DNA of 5,164 bases from Thermoplasmata archaeon (GCA_003649715.1 QMSS01000108.1:1-5164), one strand, 5' to 3'; counted from the stretch's first letter, positions 1-5,100 are shown. Program-made: numbers and translations. Notes: a model not told the origin generated them from the letters alone.

Positions 1-611
1 ACATATGTAGACTGCTGTTTTTTTCTTTCCACGTCAATTATTTTATCTATAAACATTTTTGATCTATCTACCAGCTGACTCTGTTTTTTCAATGAGGGAT
101 CGGGATATCTGATCTGAGTTTGATGAGTGGTTTCATCAAGCATAGACCTGTTCACTGCATAGAAAACTCCTCTGCATTTTTTTTCCATAAGAAGAGCAAC
201 AAGATTTTGGAGAAAGTACTCGACAGATGATTCCTCCTGATATGAGAGGAGGTTGGTTATCGAATCAAATACCAGGTAGCTGAATCCATCGTCTAATATT
301 TTGGAAATAGTTTTAGATAGCTCAGGTAGCATTATCGGAGAGCTTATAAAAAAGCAGTTGTTCATGTTCTCAACATTCTTAACATTTTTTGTTATTCCAT
401 CGATAAAAAACATGTTGTTTATGTCTACATTGTTCAACCTGAGATGCTCCTTTAATGCATCATATGTTTTGTTGAGTGTCACATAACATGTTTTTTTGTC
501 AGATAGTTGTCTAGTAGTCTTGATTATTATATCGTTGTAGTCAATGTTTGGAACAAGTATAAGCACTGTATGATTGTTTATCAACTCTTCTGAGAGCATT
601 AGTTCATTCAT
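1..611 (-). CDS. KaiC/RAD55-like RecA-fold protein lacking a P-loop (3' end cut off by window edge)
   Basis: The visible part is 203 codons, and the frame is still open at position 1. Residues 14-20 (HTVLILV) form a first hydrophobic strand. Where RecA/KaiC proteins carry a GxxGxGKT/S Walker A loop, this protein reads VPNIDYNDII (20-29), with no glycine-rich loop and no GK[ST]. A Walker B-like strand, YLVFDSITNLL (112-122), is well preserved and is followed by a helix, a further strand (GVFYAV, 148-153) and a late IDKIIDVE segment (188-195), which is how archaeal KaiC-like proteins usually end. I infer a degenerate, probably non-hydrolysing member of the KaiC/RAD55 superfamily that works by binding partners or ligands. 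The ATG at 611-609 lies inside the stop region of the upstream receiver gene (ATGAATGA, 8-base overlap), which implies translational coupling and a shared signalling role. A later in-frame ATG at 599 is a less likely start. Fold call fairly confident; function unknown. Confidence 0.75.
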   Translation of the reverse strand, partial: MNELMLSEELINNHTVLILVPNIDYNDIIIKTTRQLSDKKTCYVTLNKTYDALKEHLRLNNVDINNMFFIDGITKNVKNVENMNNCFFISSPIMLPELSKTISKILDDGFSYLVFDSITNLLSYQEESSVEYFLQNLVALLMEKKCRGVFYAVNRSMLDETTHQTQIRYPDPSLKKQSQLVDRSKMFIDKIIDVERKKQQSTY

Positions 612-957
612 TTAACACCTTCCGGATTCTTTCTAATAAATCATTTACATCGAAGGGTTTTTGTATGAAATCCACAATGTTTTCCTGTCTAAGCAGATCT
701 TCTTTTTCAATCTCAGATGTTCTGACGACGCTGAGAAATATTATCTTGGTATCAGTTATTTTTCTAATGATCTCCTTCGTAGGTATACCTGGCATCATTA
801 TGTCCAGCAGTATTAGATCAGGTTTGATTGTCCTCATTTTTTCTAAACAATCTTTTCCATCAGATGCAACAACAACATTGTAGTTTGCCCGTTCTAGAAT
901 GGTTTTTACACTTTCCTGTATATCCGGCTCATCATCTACAACCAATATTGTTCTCAT
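604..957 (-). CDS. Single-domain response regulator (CheY-like receiver)
   Basis: This 117-residue protein is one receiver domain with no output domain. It has the acidic pocket D8-D9 in ILVVDDEPD, the phospho-acceptor D52 in LILLDIMMPG, S76 in FLSVV at the usual Thr/Ser switch position, and K100 in QKPFDVNDL. All phosphorylation-chemistry residues are present, so it should accept phosphate from a histidine kinase, although none is encoded in the window. I chose the ATG at 957 because a purine-rich GAAGGAAG lies a few bases upstream and because MRTILVVDDE is the usual receiver N-terminus. A TTG at 975 would add six residues, but it overlaps that ribosome binding site. The stop overlaps the start of the downstream KaiC-like gene, so the two are probably co-translated. 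It is a paralogue of the receiver at 2874-3239, sharing VDDEPDI, LDIMMPG and KPFD(V/I)NDL, but the segment after D52 (GIPTKEI) is atypical and beta4-alpha4 differs. Confidence 0.93.
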   Translation of the reverse strand: MRTILVVDDEPDIQESVKTILERANYNVVVASDGKDCLEKMRTIKPDLILLDIMMPGIPTKEIIRKITDTKIIFLSVVRTSEIEKEDLLRQENIVDFIQKPFDVNDLLERIRKVLNE

Positions 958-1135
958 CAAACACACTTCCTTCAATCACATTTCTTTCTAAACACATACA
1001 ATCCATCAATCTATGTCTCTTGTTGTAGATGGGAATAGAGAAAATGAATTTTGAAGGATCTCCTATGACGAATGAATATTTGTGCCAGGTGTTATCTGAG
1101 CTGCGCATGTCCTTCTGCATCCCATCCCAAGGCAA
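932..1135 (-). other. Possible small ORF or gene remnant upstream of the receiver gene (unrecognised)
   Basis: A 67-codon frame runs from a TTG at 1135 to a TGA at 932, overlapping the receiver gene by 26 bases. The frame stays open upstream to a stop at 1171-1169, but no ATG lies in that extension; in-frame ATGs occur at 1120 and 1108. The predicted peptide contains a plausible folded-looking segment (WHKYSFVIGDPSKFIFSIPI), and the DNA at about 1040-1140 is visibly richer in G+C than the T-rich DNA next to it, which suggests current or former coding. Against it are a poor start, no clear SD, the overlap with the receiver gene and a competing 58-codon frame on the other strand (1029-1205). 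I recognise no family. It may be a decayed gene, a real small protein, or part of a leader. Low confidence. Confidence 0.3.
966..973 (-). promoter_or_regulatory. Ribosome binding site of the minus-strand receiver gene
   Basis: On the minus strand the sequence GAAGGAAG ends eight bases before the ATG at 957. It is the only purine-rich SD-like element nearby, and it decides between this ATG and the upstream TTG at 975. Confidence 0.55.
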
Positions 1136-1216
1136 GACTAATGCCGTTTTTACTAAAGTTTTTTTAACTCACAGTTTTTTTATTCAACCTAGCTTTTTTT
1201 TGTAATCATGATTTTT

Positions 1217-1228
1217 GTGTATAAATTT
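1217..1228 (-). promoter_or_regulatory. Candidate TATA box for the minus-strand receiver/KaiC-like operon
   Basis: Read on the minus strand this is AAATTTATACAC, a reasonable archaeal TATA element. A start site about 25 bases downstream would fall near 1190, leaving a long leader of about 230 bases before the receiver ATG, or about 60 bases before the possible small ORF. The surrounding DNA is so AT-rich that chance matches are common. Confidence 0.3.
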
Positions 1229-1317
1229 TTTGCACATAAAAACTGTTTTACAACATTTTTTTTGTTGATGAATGATTTTTGGGGAAAAGGAAAAAAATTG
1301 TTTTTTCTGGAAATCCT

Positions 1318-1345
1318 AAAAAAGGGGTAATAGAACATGGTTCTA
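1318..1345 (-). terminator. Candidate terminator of the triple-repeat gene
   Basis: Just after the stop on the minus strand is a perfect 6-bp inverted repeat with a 3-base loop, TAGAAC-CAT-GTTCTA (1345 to 1331). A run of six T follows at 1323-1318, and further T-rich tracts occur beyond. The hairpin is short and the T-run starts seven bases after it, so the T-tract may be the effective archaeal termination signal. Confidence 0.4.
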
Positions 1346-1363
1346 ATCTCTCTTTTTTTCGTC

Positions 1364-2575
1364 TTACCATAGTAGATTTTGCCGTAGCTGTATCATATGC
1401 AGGTTTACACCCATTTCTTCGATTTTTAGAAGAAATGTTTTCCCGAGATGGTCTTTAAACTTGTCTATAAAATATCGACCAGCATCCTCACCTAATGATT
1501 TAACCACTCCCTCTATGAGTTTTTGAAGTGCTCTCCCAATATCTACCATGCTGATATCATCCAAACTGGAGGTTATGTTGATGGCATCTAGACCATCTGA
1601 ATAACGTGAGCTGTCAATTTCAATGTATCTCAAAAAACCATATCTTTTGTTGATGTTTTTAAGAACTGTATCTATCACTAAAACAGCATAGCTTTTGGTA
1701 CTTGCCTCTCCCAGCACATCAATCAATGCCTTTATCACATGCTTGATTACTATATCATATCGCAGCTTTAGAACATTGAGATTTACACCCATTTCTTCAA
1801 TTTTCAGAAGATACTCCTCGGTGAGATGGTTTTTGAATTCATCGACAAATAGAAAGACCTCTTTTCCTAAAAGCCCACTGATCTCGATTATGAGCTTTTC
1901 TATTAGCTCGCCAACCCTCTGCGGGTCTGCAGAGTTTATCTCCTGTGCGATAGAGACAAGATCAACATCTGGAATGTGCCGTATATCGTTTACCTTCACA
2001 TATTTCAGGAGCTCATATTTTGTACTAAGTCTTTCAACAAGACCTTCAAGTGCGGGGAGCGCAGATGCTCTACCCATCTCTTTTTCCATTGCATCAAACA
2101 ATGTTTTAAACACACGAGCAAGAACATCAATGTTTTCTATCTGTAAAGCCTTTGTTTGTTTTCGATCTACTATGTACTGGAACTGCATAACATCCAGATC
2201 CACACCCATATCTTTAATCGCAGATTCATAATCATATCCAAGAGATTCCTTCAACTCTCTTATAAAATAATAATCAGCATCTTTGCCAAGAGCTGTAGCT
2301 ATAATGGAAATAATATCTTTGATGGCCTGTCCCATCTCCTGAGGGGCAACAGAGTTTATCTTATCATCAACCTCTATAACATCAATATCCTCTGAATACT
2401 GAGAATGCTTTATATCCACATATCTCAAAAAATTATGTTTTTCCACAATTTTTTTGAAAATACTGTCTATTATCACAGCTGCATATCCAGGAGATGTTCT
2501 TCTACTGATTACATCAAACATTGACTGTAACAATCTTTTCATAACATCAGTATTTTCCAGCTGAGACTGTATCAT
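1364..2575 (-). CDS. Unrecognised 403-residue protein made of three tandem helical modules
   Basis: I do not recognise the family. The protein consists of three diverged copies of one module, at about residues 11-137, 151-278 and 280-403. Each copy has, in order: an amphipathic helix pair; a strand-like motif (NFLRYVDI 48-55, ELLKYVKV 188-195, GFLRYIEI 313-320); in copies 1 and 2 an INS(V/A)xPQ turn (73-79, 213-219); a helix ending in LG; an aromatic helix (YFIRELKESLG 103-113, LFVDEFKNHLT 242-252, YFIDKFKDHLG 368-378); and a terminal motif (DMGVDLDV 122-129, EMGVNLNV 261-268, EMGVNLHM 387-394). No signal peptide, membrane segment, zinc motif or Walker motif is visible, so it should be a soluble cytoplasmic protein. 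The ATG at 2575 has only a weak SD-like AAGAGAG upstream; the stop is TAA. The gene sits alone between two receiver genes, divergent from the one at 2874, so a sensory or scaffold role in the same signalling network is a reasonable inference but not shown. Confidence 0.85.
   Translation of the reverse strand: MIQSQLENTDVMKRLLQSMFDVISRRTSPGYAAVIIDSIFKKIVEKHNFLRYVDIKHSQYSEDIDVIEVDDKINSVAPQEMGQAIKDIISIIATALGKDADYYFIRELKESLGYDYESAIKDMGVDLDVMQFQYIVDRKQTKALQIENIDVLARVFKTLFDAMEKEMGRASALPALEGLVERLSTKYELLKYVKVNDIRHIPDVDLVSIAQEINSADPQRVGELIEKLIIEISGLLGKEVFLFVDEFKNHLTEEYLLKIEEMGVNLNVLKLRYDIVIKHVIKALIDVLGEASTKSYAVLVIDTVLKNINKRYGFLRYIEIDSSRYSDGLDAINITSSLDDISMVDIGRALQKLIEGVVKSLGEDAGRYFIDKFKDHLGKTFLLKIEEMGVNLHMIQLRQNLLW
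1367..1738 (-). repeat. Module 3 of the triple-repeat protein
   Basis: This covers residues 280-403. Landmarks are YAVLVIDTVL (296-305), GFLRYIEI (313-320), YFIDKFKDHLG (368-378) and KIEEMGVNLHM (384-394). Its N-terminal part resembles module 1 while its C-terminal part is nearly identical to module 2. The protein ends about nine residues after the terminal motif. Confidence 0.8.
1404..1433. repeat. 30-base direct repeat, copy in module 3
   Basis: This segment matches 1782-1811 at 28 of 30 bases, beginning TTTACACCCATTTCTTC on the plus strand. It encodes the KIEEMGVNL motif. The identity drops sharply just beyond the repeat. Confidence 0.8.
1742..2125 (-). repeat. Module 2 of the triple-repeat protein
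   Basis: This covers residues 151-278. Landmarks are ELLKYVKV (188-195), INSADPQ (213-219), LFVDEFKNHLT (242-252) and KIEEMGVNLNV (258-268). The YAV-IID segment of the other copies is replaced by ALPALEGLV, so this copy is the most diverged near its N-terminus. It runs into module 3 with almost no linker. Confidence 0.8.
1782..1811. repeat. 30-base direct repeat, copy in module 2
   Basis: Partner of 1404-1433 (28 of 30 bases identical by direct alignment), encoding the same KIEEMGVNL motif in module 2. The corresponding DNA of module 1 (about 2200-2225) is much less similar. Confidence 0.8.
2165..2545 (-). repeat. Module 1 of the triple-repeat protein
   Basis: This covers residues 11-137. 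Landmarks are YAAVIIDSIF (31-40), NFLRYVDI (48-55), YFIRELKESLG (103-113) and DMGVDLDV (122-129). It is the most diverged copy at its C-terminal motif and is followed by a linker of about 13 residues (RKQTKALQIENID) before module 2. Confidence 0.8.
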
Positions 2576-2658
2576 ACAACATCTCTCTTTTCTAAATCCC
2601 CCCCTAATAACTGTTGATCCCAGGGAGTTCTAGACAAAAAAACTTCAAACCATTACCA

Positions 2659-2668
2659 TTATTTTATC
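2659..2668 (-). promoter_or_regulatory. Candidate TATA box of the triple-repeat gene
   Basis: The minus strand reads ATAAAATAAT here, about 85-95 bases before the ATG at 2575. A start site near 2635 would give a leader of roughly 60 bases. The element stands out from a locally less AT-biased stretch, but the call rests on one short match. Confidence 0.35.
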
Positions 2669-2692
2669 ATCCCCATCACAAAAAAATAATGC

Positions 2693-2704
2693 AAACAATT
2701 GTTT
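2693..2704. promoter_or_regulatory. 12-bp perfect palindrome in the divergent promoter region
   Basis: AAACAATTGTTT is a perfect palindrome located between the triple-repeat gene and the plus-strand receiver gene, about 25-35 bases upstream of the candidate minus-strand TATA box. Its size and position fit a binding site for a dimeric regulator, but AT-rich palindromes of this length can arise by chance. Confidence 0.3.
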
Positions 2705-2822
2705 ATTAAAATTTCCTGTCCAAAAAAAGAGTGGAGACTTCTGTCCGCTATCATATCTTTTTTTTACAAAACATATTTGTAGGCAAATTACATTTTTAGA
2801 ATCGCAAAAAAACTTGTCTGAA

Positions 2823-2830
2823 AGTATAAG
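2823..2830 (+). promoter_or_regulatory. Candidate TATA box of the plus-strand receiver gene
   Basis: AGTATAAG lies about 45-50 bases before the ATG at 2874. A start site near 2850 would give a short leader that still contains the SD at 2857-2863, a coherent archaeal arrangement. Confidence 0.4.
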
Positions 2831-2856
2831 GTCCTAAAAACAAAAAAAGGAAAATA

Positions 2857-2863
2857 GGGTGAT
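2857..2863 (+). promoter_or_regulatory. Ribosome binding site (GGGTGAT) of the plus-strand receiver gene
   Basis: GGGTGAT matches the GGTGAT core complementary to the 16S rRNA 3' end and sits ten bases before the ATG at 2874. It contains the GTG at 2859 that would otherwise extend the frame by five residues, so it argues for the ATG as the true start. Confidence 0.65.
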
Positions 2864-2873
2864 AAGCAAAATC

Positions 2874-3239
2874 ATGTCCAAGAAGATTATGATAGTTGAT
2901 GATGAACCAGATATTTTAACATCTATTGGACAGATACTAGAACTAAGCGGCTACAAAGTAATCAAAGCAGCTGACGGAAAGGAGTGCCTAGACAAGCTAA
3001 ACAAAGAAATCCCAGATCTAGTAATACTAGACATCATGATGCCGGGCATGAGTGGATGGGATGTAGCAGCTAAAATAAAAGAAAACCCAAAATGGAACAA
3101 AATACCTATAATGTTCCTAACCGCCAAAGGAGACACAATGAGTATAGGCATGGGAAGCCTCGCATCAGAGGATTATGTAGTAAAACCCTTTGACATAAAC
3201 GATCTAAAGGAAAGAATCGAAAAAATACTAAAAAAATGA
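2874..3239 (+). CDS. Single-domain response regulator (CheY-like receiver)
   Basis: This 121-residue protein is a complete receiver domain and nothing else. It has the acidic residues D9-D10 in IMIVDDEPDI, phospho-acceptor D53 in VILDIMMPGMSGWD, T83 in FLTAK and K104 in VVKPFDINDL; all canonical residues are intact. It should act as a soluble phospho-acceptor that signals by protein-protein contact. The ATG is preferred over the GTG at 2859 because the GTG lies inside the SD. The gene is divergent from the triple-repeat gene and 73 bases upstream of the HAD hydrolase gene, with which it may be co-transcribed. Compared with its paralogue at 604-957 it follows the receiver consensus more closely. 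It also uses more A- and C-ending codons (CTA, ATA, GTA, GAC, AAC), like the genes to its right. Confidence 0.95.
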   Translation: MSKKIMIVDDEPDILTSIGQILELSGYKVIKAADGKECLDKLNKEIPDLVILDIMMPGMSGWDVAAKIKENPKWNKIPIMFLTAKGDTMSIGMGSLASEDYVVKPFDINDLKERIEKILKK

Positions 3240-3312
3240 GTTATTGACACAAAAAAAGAAAAATCGGGGAAAAACAAAAAGAGCAAAGAACCTTCATTAA
3301 CAAAAGCAAAAT

Positions 3313-3984
3313 ATGAACAAAACAGCAGAAATAAAAATCAAGGTGATTTCCTTCGACCTGGATGGCACACTAGTGAAAAAAACATTTGCTGATCTAGTAT
3401 GGCTTGAAGGATTACCAAAAATATATGCAGAAGAAAAAAACATCAGTATAGAAAAAGCAAAACAATATCTGAAAAAAGAATACAACGAAATAGGTGAAAA
3501 CAAACCGGAATGGTATGACCTCAAATTCTGGTTCAAACATTTTAACCTTAAACATGACTGGAAAAAACTGCTAAACCACTACAGATATGCCATCGAAAAA
3601 TATCCAGACACAACACCCACTCTAGAAGAACTAAGAAAAAAATATAATCTGATAATTGCATCAAATGCTAAAAGAGAGTTCATCGAAATAGAGCTAAAAG
3701 AAGCACATATCAAAAAATTTTTTACACACATCTTTTCATCAACATCAGATTTCAACAAAGTAAAAAAATTAACATCATTCTACTCAATGATCTGCAACAA
3801 ACTAGAAATCAACCCAGATGAAATGATACATATAGGTGACCACATAGAATTTGATTATCACATCCCAAAGAGGATAGGCATAACGTCATACTATCTTGAC
3901 AGGAAAAAAACAACACATGGGGAATTCATTGTACATAACCTACTAGAGTTTAAAGAAAAAATCAGGAAAAACATTTCCCATTAG
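3313..3984 (+). CDS. HAD-superfamily hydrolase (phosphatase-like, helical cap)
   Basis: The 223-residue protein carries the HAD motifs in order: motif I FDLDGTLV with nucleophile D15 and acid/base D17; motif II LIIASN with S117; a lysine-rich FNKVKK segment (147-152) in the motif III position, without the usual GKPxP; and motif IV IHIGDHIEFDY with D176 and D181 for Mg2+ binding. About 85 mostly helical residues between motifs I and II form a C1-type cap, as in COG1011-like phosphatases. It should be a soluble Mg2+-dependent phosphoester hydrolase; the substrate cannot be told from sequence. No clear SD precedes the ATG, so translation may be leaderless or coupled loosely to the receiver gene 73 bases upstream. 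The role could be general metabolite phosphatase; a link to the signalling genes is only positional. Confidence 0.88.
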   Translation: MNKTAEIKIKVISFDLDGTLVKKTFADLVWLEGLPKIYAEEKNISIEKAKQYLKKEYNEIGENKPEWYDLKFWFKHFNLKHDWKKLLNHYRYAIEKYPDTTPTLEELRKKYNLIIASNAKREFIEIELKEAHIKKFFTHIFSSTSDFNKVKKLTSFYSMICNKLEINPDEMIHIGDHIEFDYHIPKRIGITSYYLDRKKTTHGEFIVHNLLEFKEKIRKNISH

Positions 3985-4026
3985 TTTACAATAAAAAATG
4001 CCAAGAAAAAATAAAACATCTATCAA

Positions 4027-4046
4027 TTTTTATAATTTATATTTTT
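4027..4046 (+). terminator. T-rich termination region after the HAD hydrolase gene
   Basis: Two runs of five T (4027-4031 and 4042-4046) lie about 40-60 bases after the stop, between the convergent hydrolase and tRNA genes. There is no hairpin; archaeal RNA polymerase can terminate on T-tracts alone. The rest of 3985-4079 shows no gene. Confidence 0.35.
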
Positions 4047-4079
4047 ATGGATTTGGATTGGAAATACAAACAGTTATTA

Positions 4080-4153
4080 AGCCGCCGGGGGGGTTCGAAC
4101 CCCCGACCTGCTGATTACGAGTCAGCCGCTCTACCAATCTAAGCTACGGCGGC
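4080..4153 (-). tRNA. tRNA-Thr (anticodon CGU, reads ACG)
   Basis: The minus strand folds into a complete cloverleaf. The acceptor stem GCCGCCG pairs perfectly with CGGCGGC; the D arm is GCTT/GAGC; the anticodon arm GCTGA-CTCGTAA-TCAGC has anticodon CGT at 4119-4117; and the T arm GGGGG-TTCGAAC-CCCCC is perfect. The discriminator base is T (4080). The 3' CCA is not encoded, which is common in archaea, and there is no intron in the anticodon loop. The very G+C-rich stems contrast with the AT-rich surroundings, as expected for structural RNA. A T-rich CTATTTTTTT on the minus strand, centred about 27 bases upstream (near 4180), is the only TATA-like element at the right distance and is weak. Confidence 0.97.
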
Positions 4154-4210
4154 TTAAACAATCATCCTCAACCCACAAAAAAATAGCTTCCCATACTTAT
4201 CCCTAATCCC

Positions 4211-4218
4211 ATATAATA
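4211..4218 (+). promoter_or_regulatory. Candidate TATA box of rnhB
   Basis: ATATAATA lies about 70 bases before the rnhB ATG, in a locally C-rich stretch where it stands out. A start site near 4240 gives a leader of about 45 bases that contains the SD. The element is nearly symmetrical and could also drive a longer tRNA precursor on the minus strand. Confidence 0.45.
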
Positions 4219-4269
4219 CTTCTTTCTTCCGCAACATCTTTCTATGAAACCAACGATAACCAAATATAG

Positions 4270-4276
4270 AAGGGAA
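4270..4276 (+). promoter_or_regulatory. Ribosome binding site of rnhB
   Basis: AAGGGAA lies eight bases before the ATG at 4285 and supports this start, which also matches the family N-terminus (MICGVDEAGRGP). Confidence 0.5.
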
Positions 4277-4284
4277 TATAAAAA

Positions 4285-4947
4285 ATGATTTGCGGAGTTG
4301 ACGAAGCAGGACGCGGGCCTGTTATCGGCCCTCTTGTAGTTGCAGGAGTAGTTTTTGAAAATGACAAAAGCCTAGTAGAGATAAATGTACGTGATTCTAA
4401 AAAATGTACACCAAAAAAACGAGAATATCTAGCTAAAAAAATAAGAGAAACAGCAGTTGACTATGAAACCATGGTCATCTCCGCATCGGATATTGATAAT
4501 ATGAGAAGAGTCATGACACTAAATGAGATAGAAATAAACGCATTTAGCCGAGTTATAGAAAGACTCAAACCAGATATATGCTATGTCGACTCTGCAGATG
4601 TCGACGAAAAACGCTTCGGAAAAAACATTTCTTCAAAACTATCATTCAAAATAACTATTATTTCAAAACATAAAGCAGATATTATATATCCCATTGTCGG
4701 AGCAGCCTCAATACTAGCAAAAACCATAAGAGATGAGGAAATCCATAAGATCGCAGAAAAATTAGAAAAAGAAATACATGTACCACTGGGCAGCGGCTAC
4801 CCTGCGGATCCAATAACACAGCACTTTATAAAAACATGGGTTGAAACATTTGGAGAACTACCGCCACATGTCAGGCATTCATGGAAAACAGTCTATAGGT
4901 TTTTAGAAAAAAATAGAAATAAAAGATTGAATGATTTTTTAGAATGA
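4285..4947 (+). CDS. rnhB: Ribonuclease HII
   Basis: The enzyme cuts the RNA strand of RNA-DNA hybrids and incises 5' of single ribonucleotides misincorporated in DNA, a cytoplasmic genome-maintenance role using divalent metal ions. The 220 residues are full length for an archaeal type 2 RNase H. The N-terminal GVDEAGRGP supplies D6 and E7 and the GRG motif (9-11) that senses the ribonucleotide 2'-OH; D102 in CYVDSADVD and D132 in KADIIYPIVGAASILAK complete the DEDD active site; Y172 in GSGYPADP is the conserved tyrosine at the RNA-DNA junction. The C-terminal tail NKRLNDFL (212-219) resembles a PCNA-interacting box with Asn in place of Gln and Leu in place of the last aromatic residue. The gene has its own TATA-like element and SD, and a hairpin terminator follows, so it is probably monocistronic. 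Confidence 0.97.
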   Translation: MICGVDEAGRGPVIGPLVVAGVVFENDKSLVEINVRDSKKCTPKKREYLAKKIRETAVDYETMVISASDIDNMRRVMTLNEIEINAFSRVIERLKPDICYVDSADVDEKRFGKNISSKLSFKITIISKHKADIIYPIVGAASILAKTIRDEEIHKIAEKLEKEIHVPLGSGYPADPITQHFIKTWVETFGELPPHVRHSWKTVYRFLEKNRNKRLNDFLE

Positions 4948-5003
4948 AATTAACAACAGAGATGTAAGATTGTCACAAACCATCTATCTTAAACAGGAAC
5001 TGT

Positions 5004-5030
5004 ATATGGATCTCATCTCCATATCTTTTT
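5004..5030 (+). terminator. Hairpin plus T-run terminator of rnhB
   Basis: A perfect 7-bp stem, ATATGGA (5004-5010) and TCCATAT (5018-5024), encloses a 7-base loop and is followed by CTTTTT (5025-5030). It starts 57 bases after the rnhB stop. This is the clearest hairpin terminator in the window. Confidence 0.6.
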
Positions 5031-5070
5031 AATGCCTTAACTTAGGCTGTTGAAAAATTAATTACACCCT

Positions 5071-5092
5071 CCCAGCTTTTCATTTTGCTGGG
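5071..5092 (+). other. Hairpin in the leader of the 5101 ORF
   Basis: CCCAGC (5071-5076) pairs perfectly with GCTGGG (5087-5092) around a 10-base loop, ending eight bases before the ATG. Just outside it, ACCCTCC (5066-5072) can pair with GGAGGGT (5114-5120) inside the ORF, sharing two bases with the inner stem. The start codon would then lie in the enclosed region. Confidence 0.5.
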
Positions 5093-5100
5093 ATGCACAA

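Larger units (their letters stand above)
1169..1363. other. T-rich non-coding spacer
   Basis: This stretch separates the 3' end of the triple-repeat gene from the coding-like island. On the plus strand it is dominated by runs of T (for example about 1173-1179, 1193-1201 and 1256-1263) with no sizeable open frame on either strand. A 9-base inverted repeat, ACAGTTTTT (1171-1179) and AAAAACTGT (1238-1246), flanks the candidate TATA box. I see no RNA gene in it. Confidence 0.6.

Noticed and set aside
301..486. Plus-strand 61-codon frame and the overlapping plus-strand frames at 665-1028
   Set aside because: They lie antisense to the KaiC-like and receiver genes, with no SD and hydrophobic or serine-rich nonsense translations.
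1251..1267. CAACA/TGTTG hairpin with an all-T loop
   Set aside because: A five-pair stem in such biased DNA is expected by chance, and it is not placed directly after a gene on the matching strand.
1169..1363. T-rich spacer as a small RNA gene or riboswitch
   Set aside because: Apart from short inverted repeats there is no stable G+C-containing fold, and archaeal ncRNAs in AT-rich genomes usually stand out by higher G+C, as the tRNA here does.
1695..2231. 178-codon open frame on the plus strand inside the triple-repeat gene
   Set aside because: It is antisense to a gene whose protein shows three clear repeats; its translation is serine/arginine-rich low-complexity sequence with no repeat pattern and no SD.
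2951..3151. 66-codon minus-strand frame inside the plus-strand receiver
   Set aside because: It is an antisense shadow of a canonical receiver domain; the equivalent shadow (665-883 plus) appears opposite the other receiver, which shows it follows from the shared sense codons.
3297..3536. Minus-strand 79-codon frame opposite the start of the HAD hydrolase
   Set aside because: The plus strand carries the HAD motif I in this interval, and the minus frame is a Phe/Ser-rich shadow of lysine- and glutamate-rich codons.
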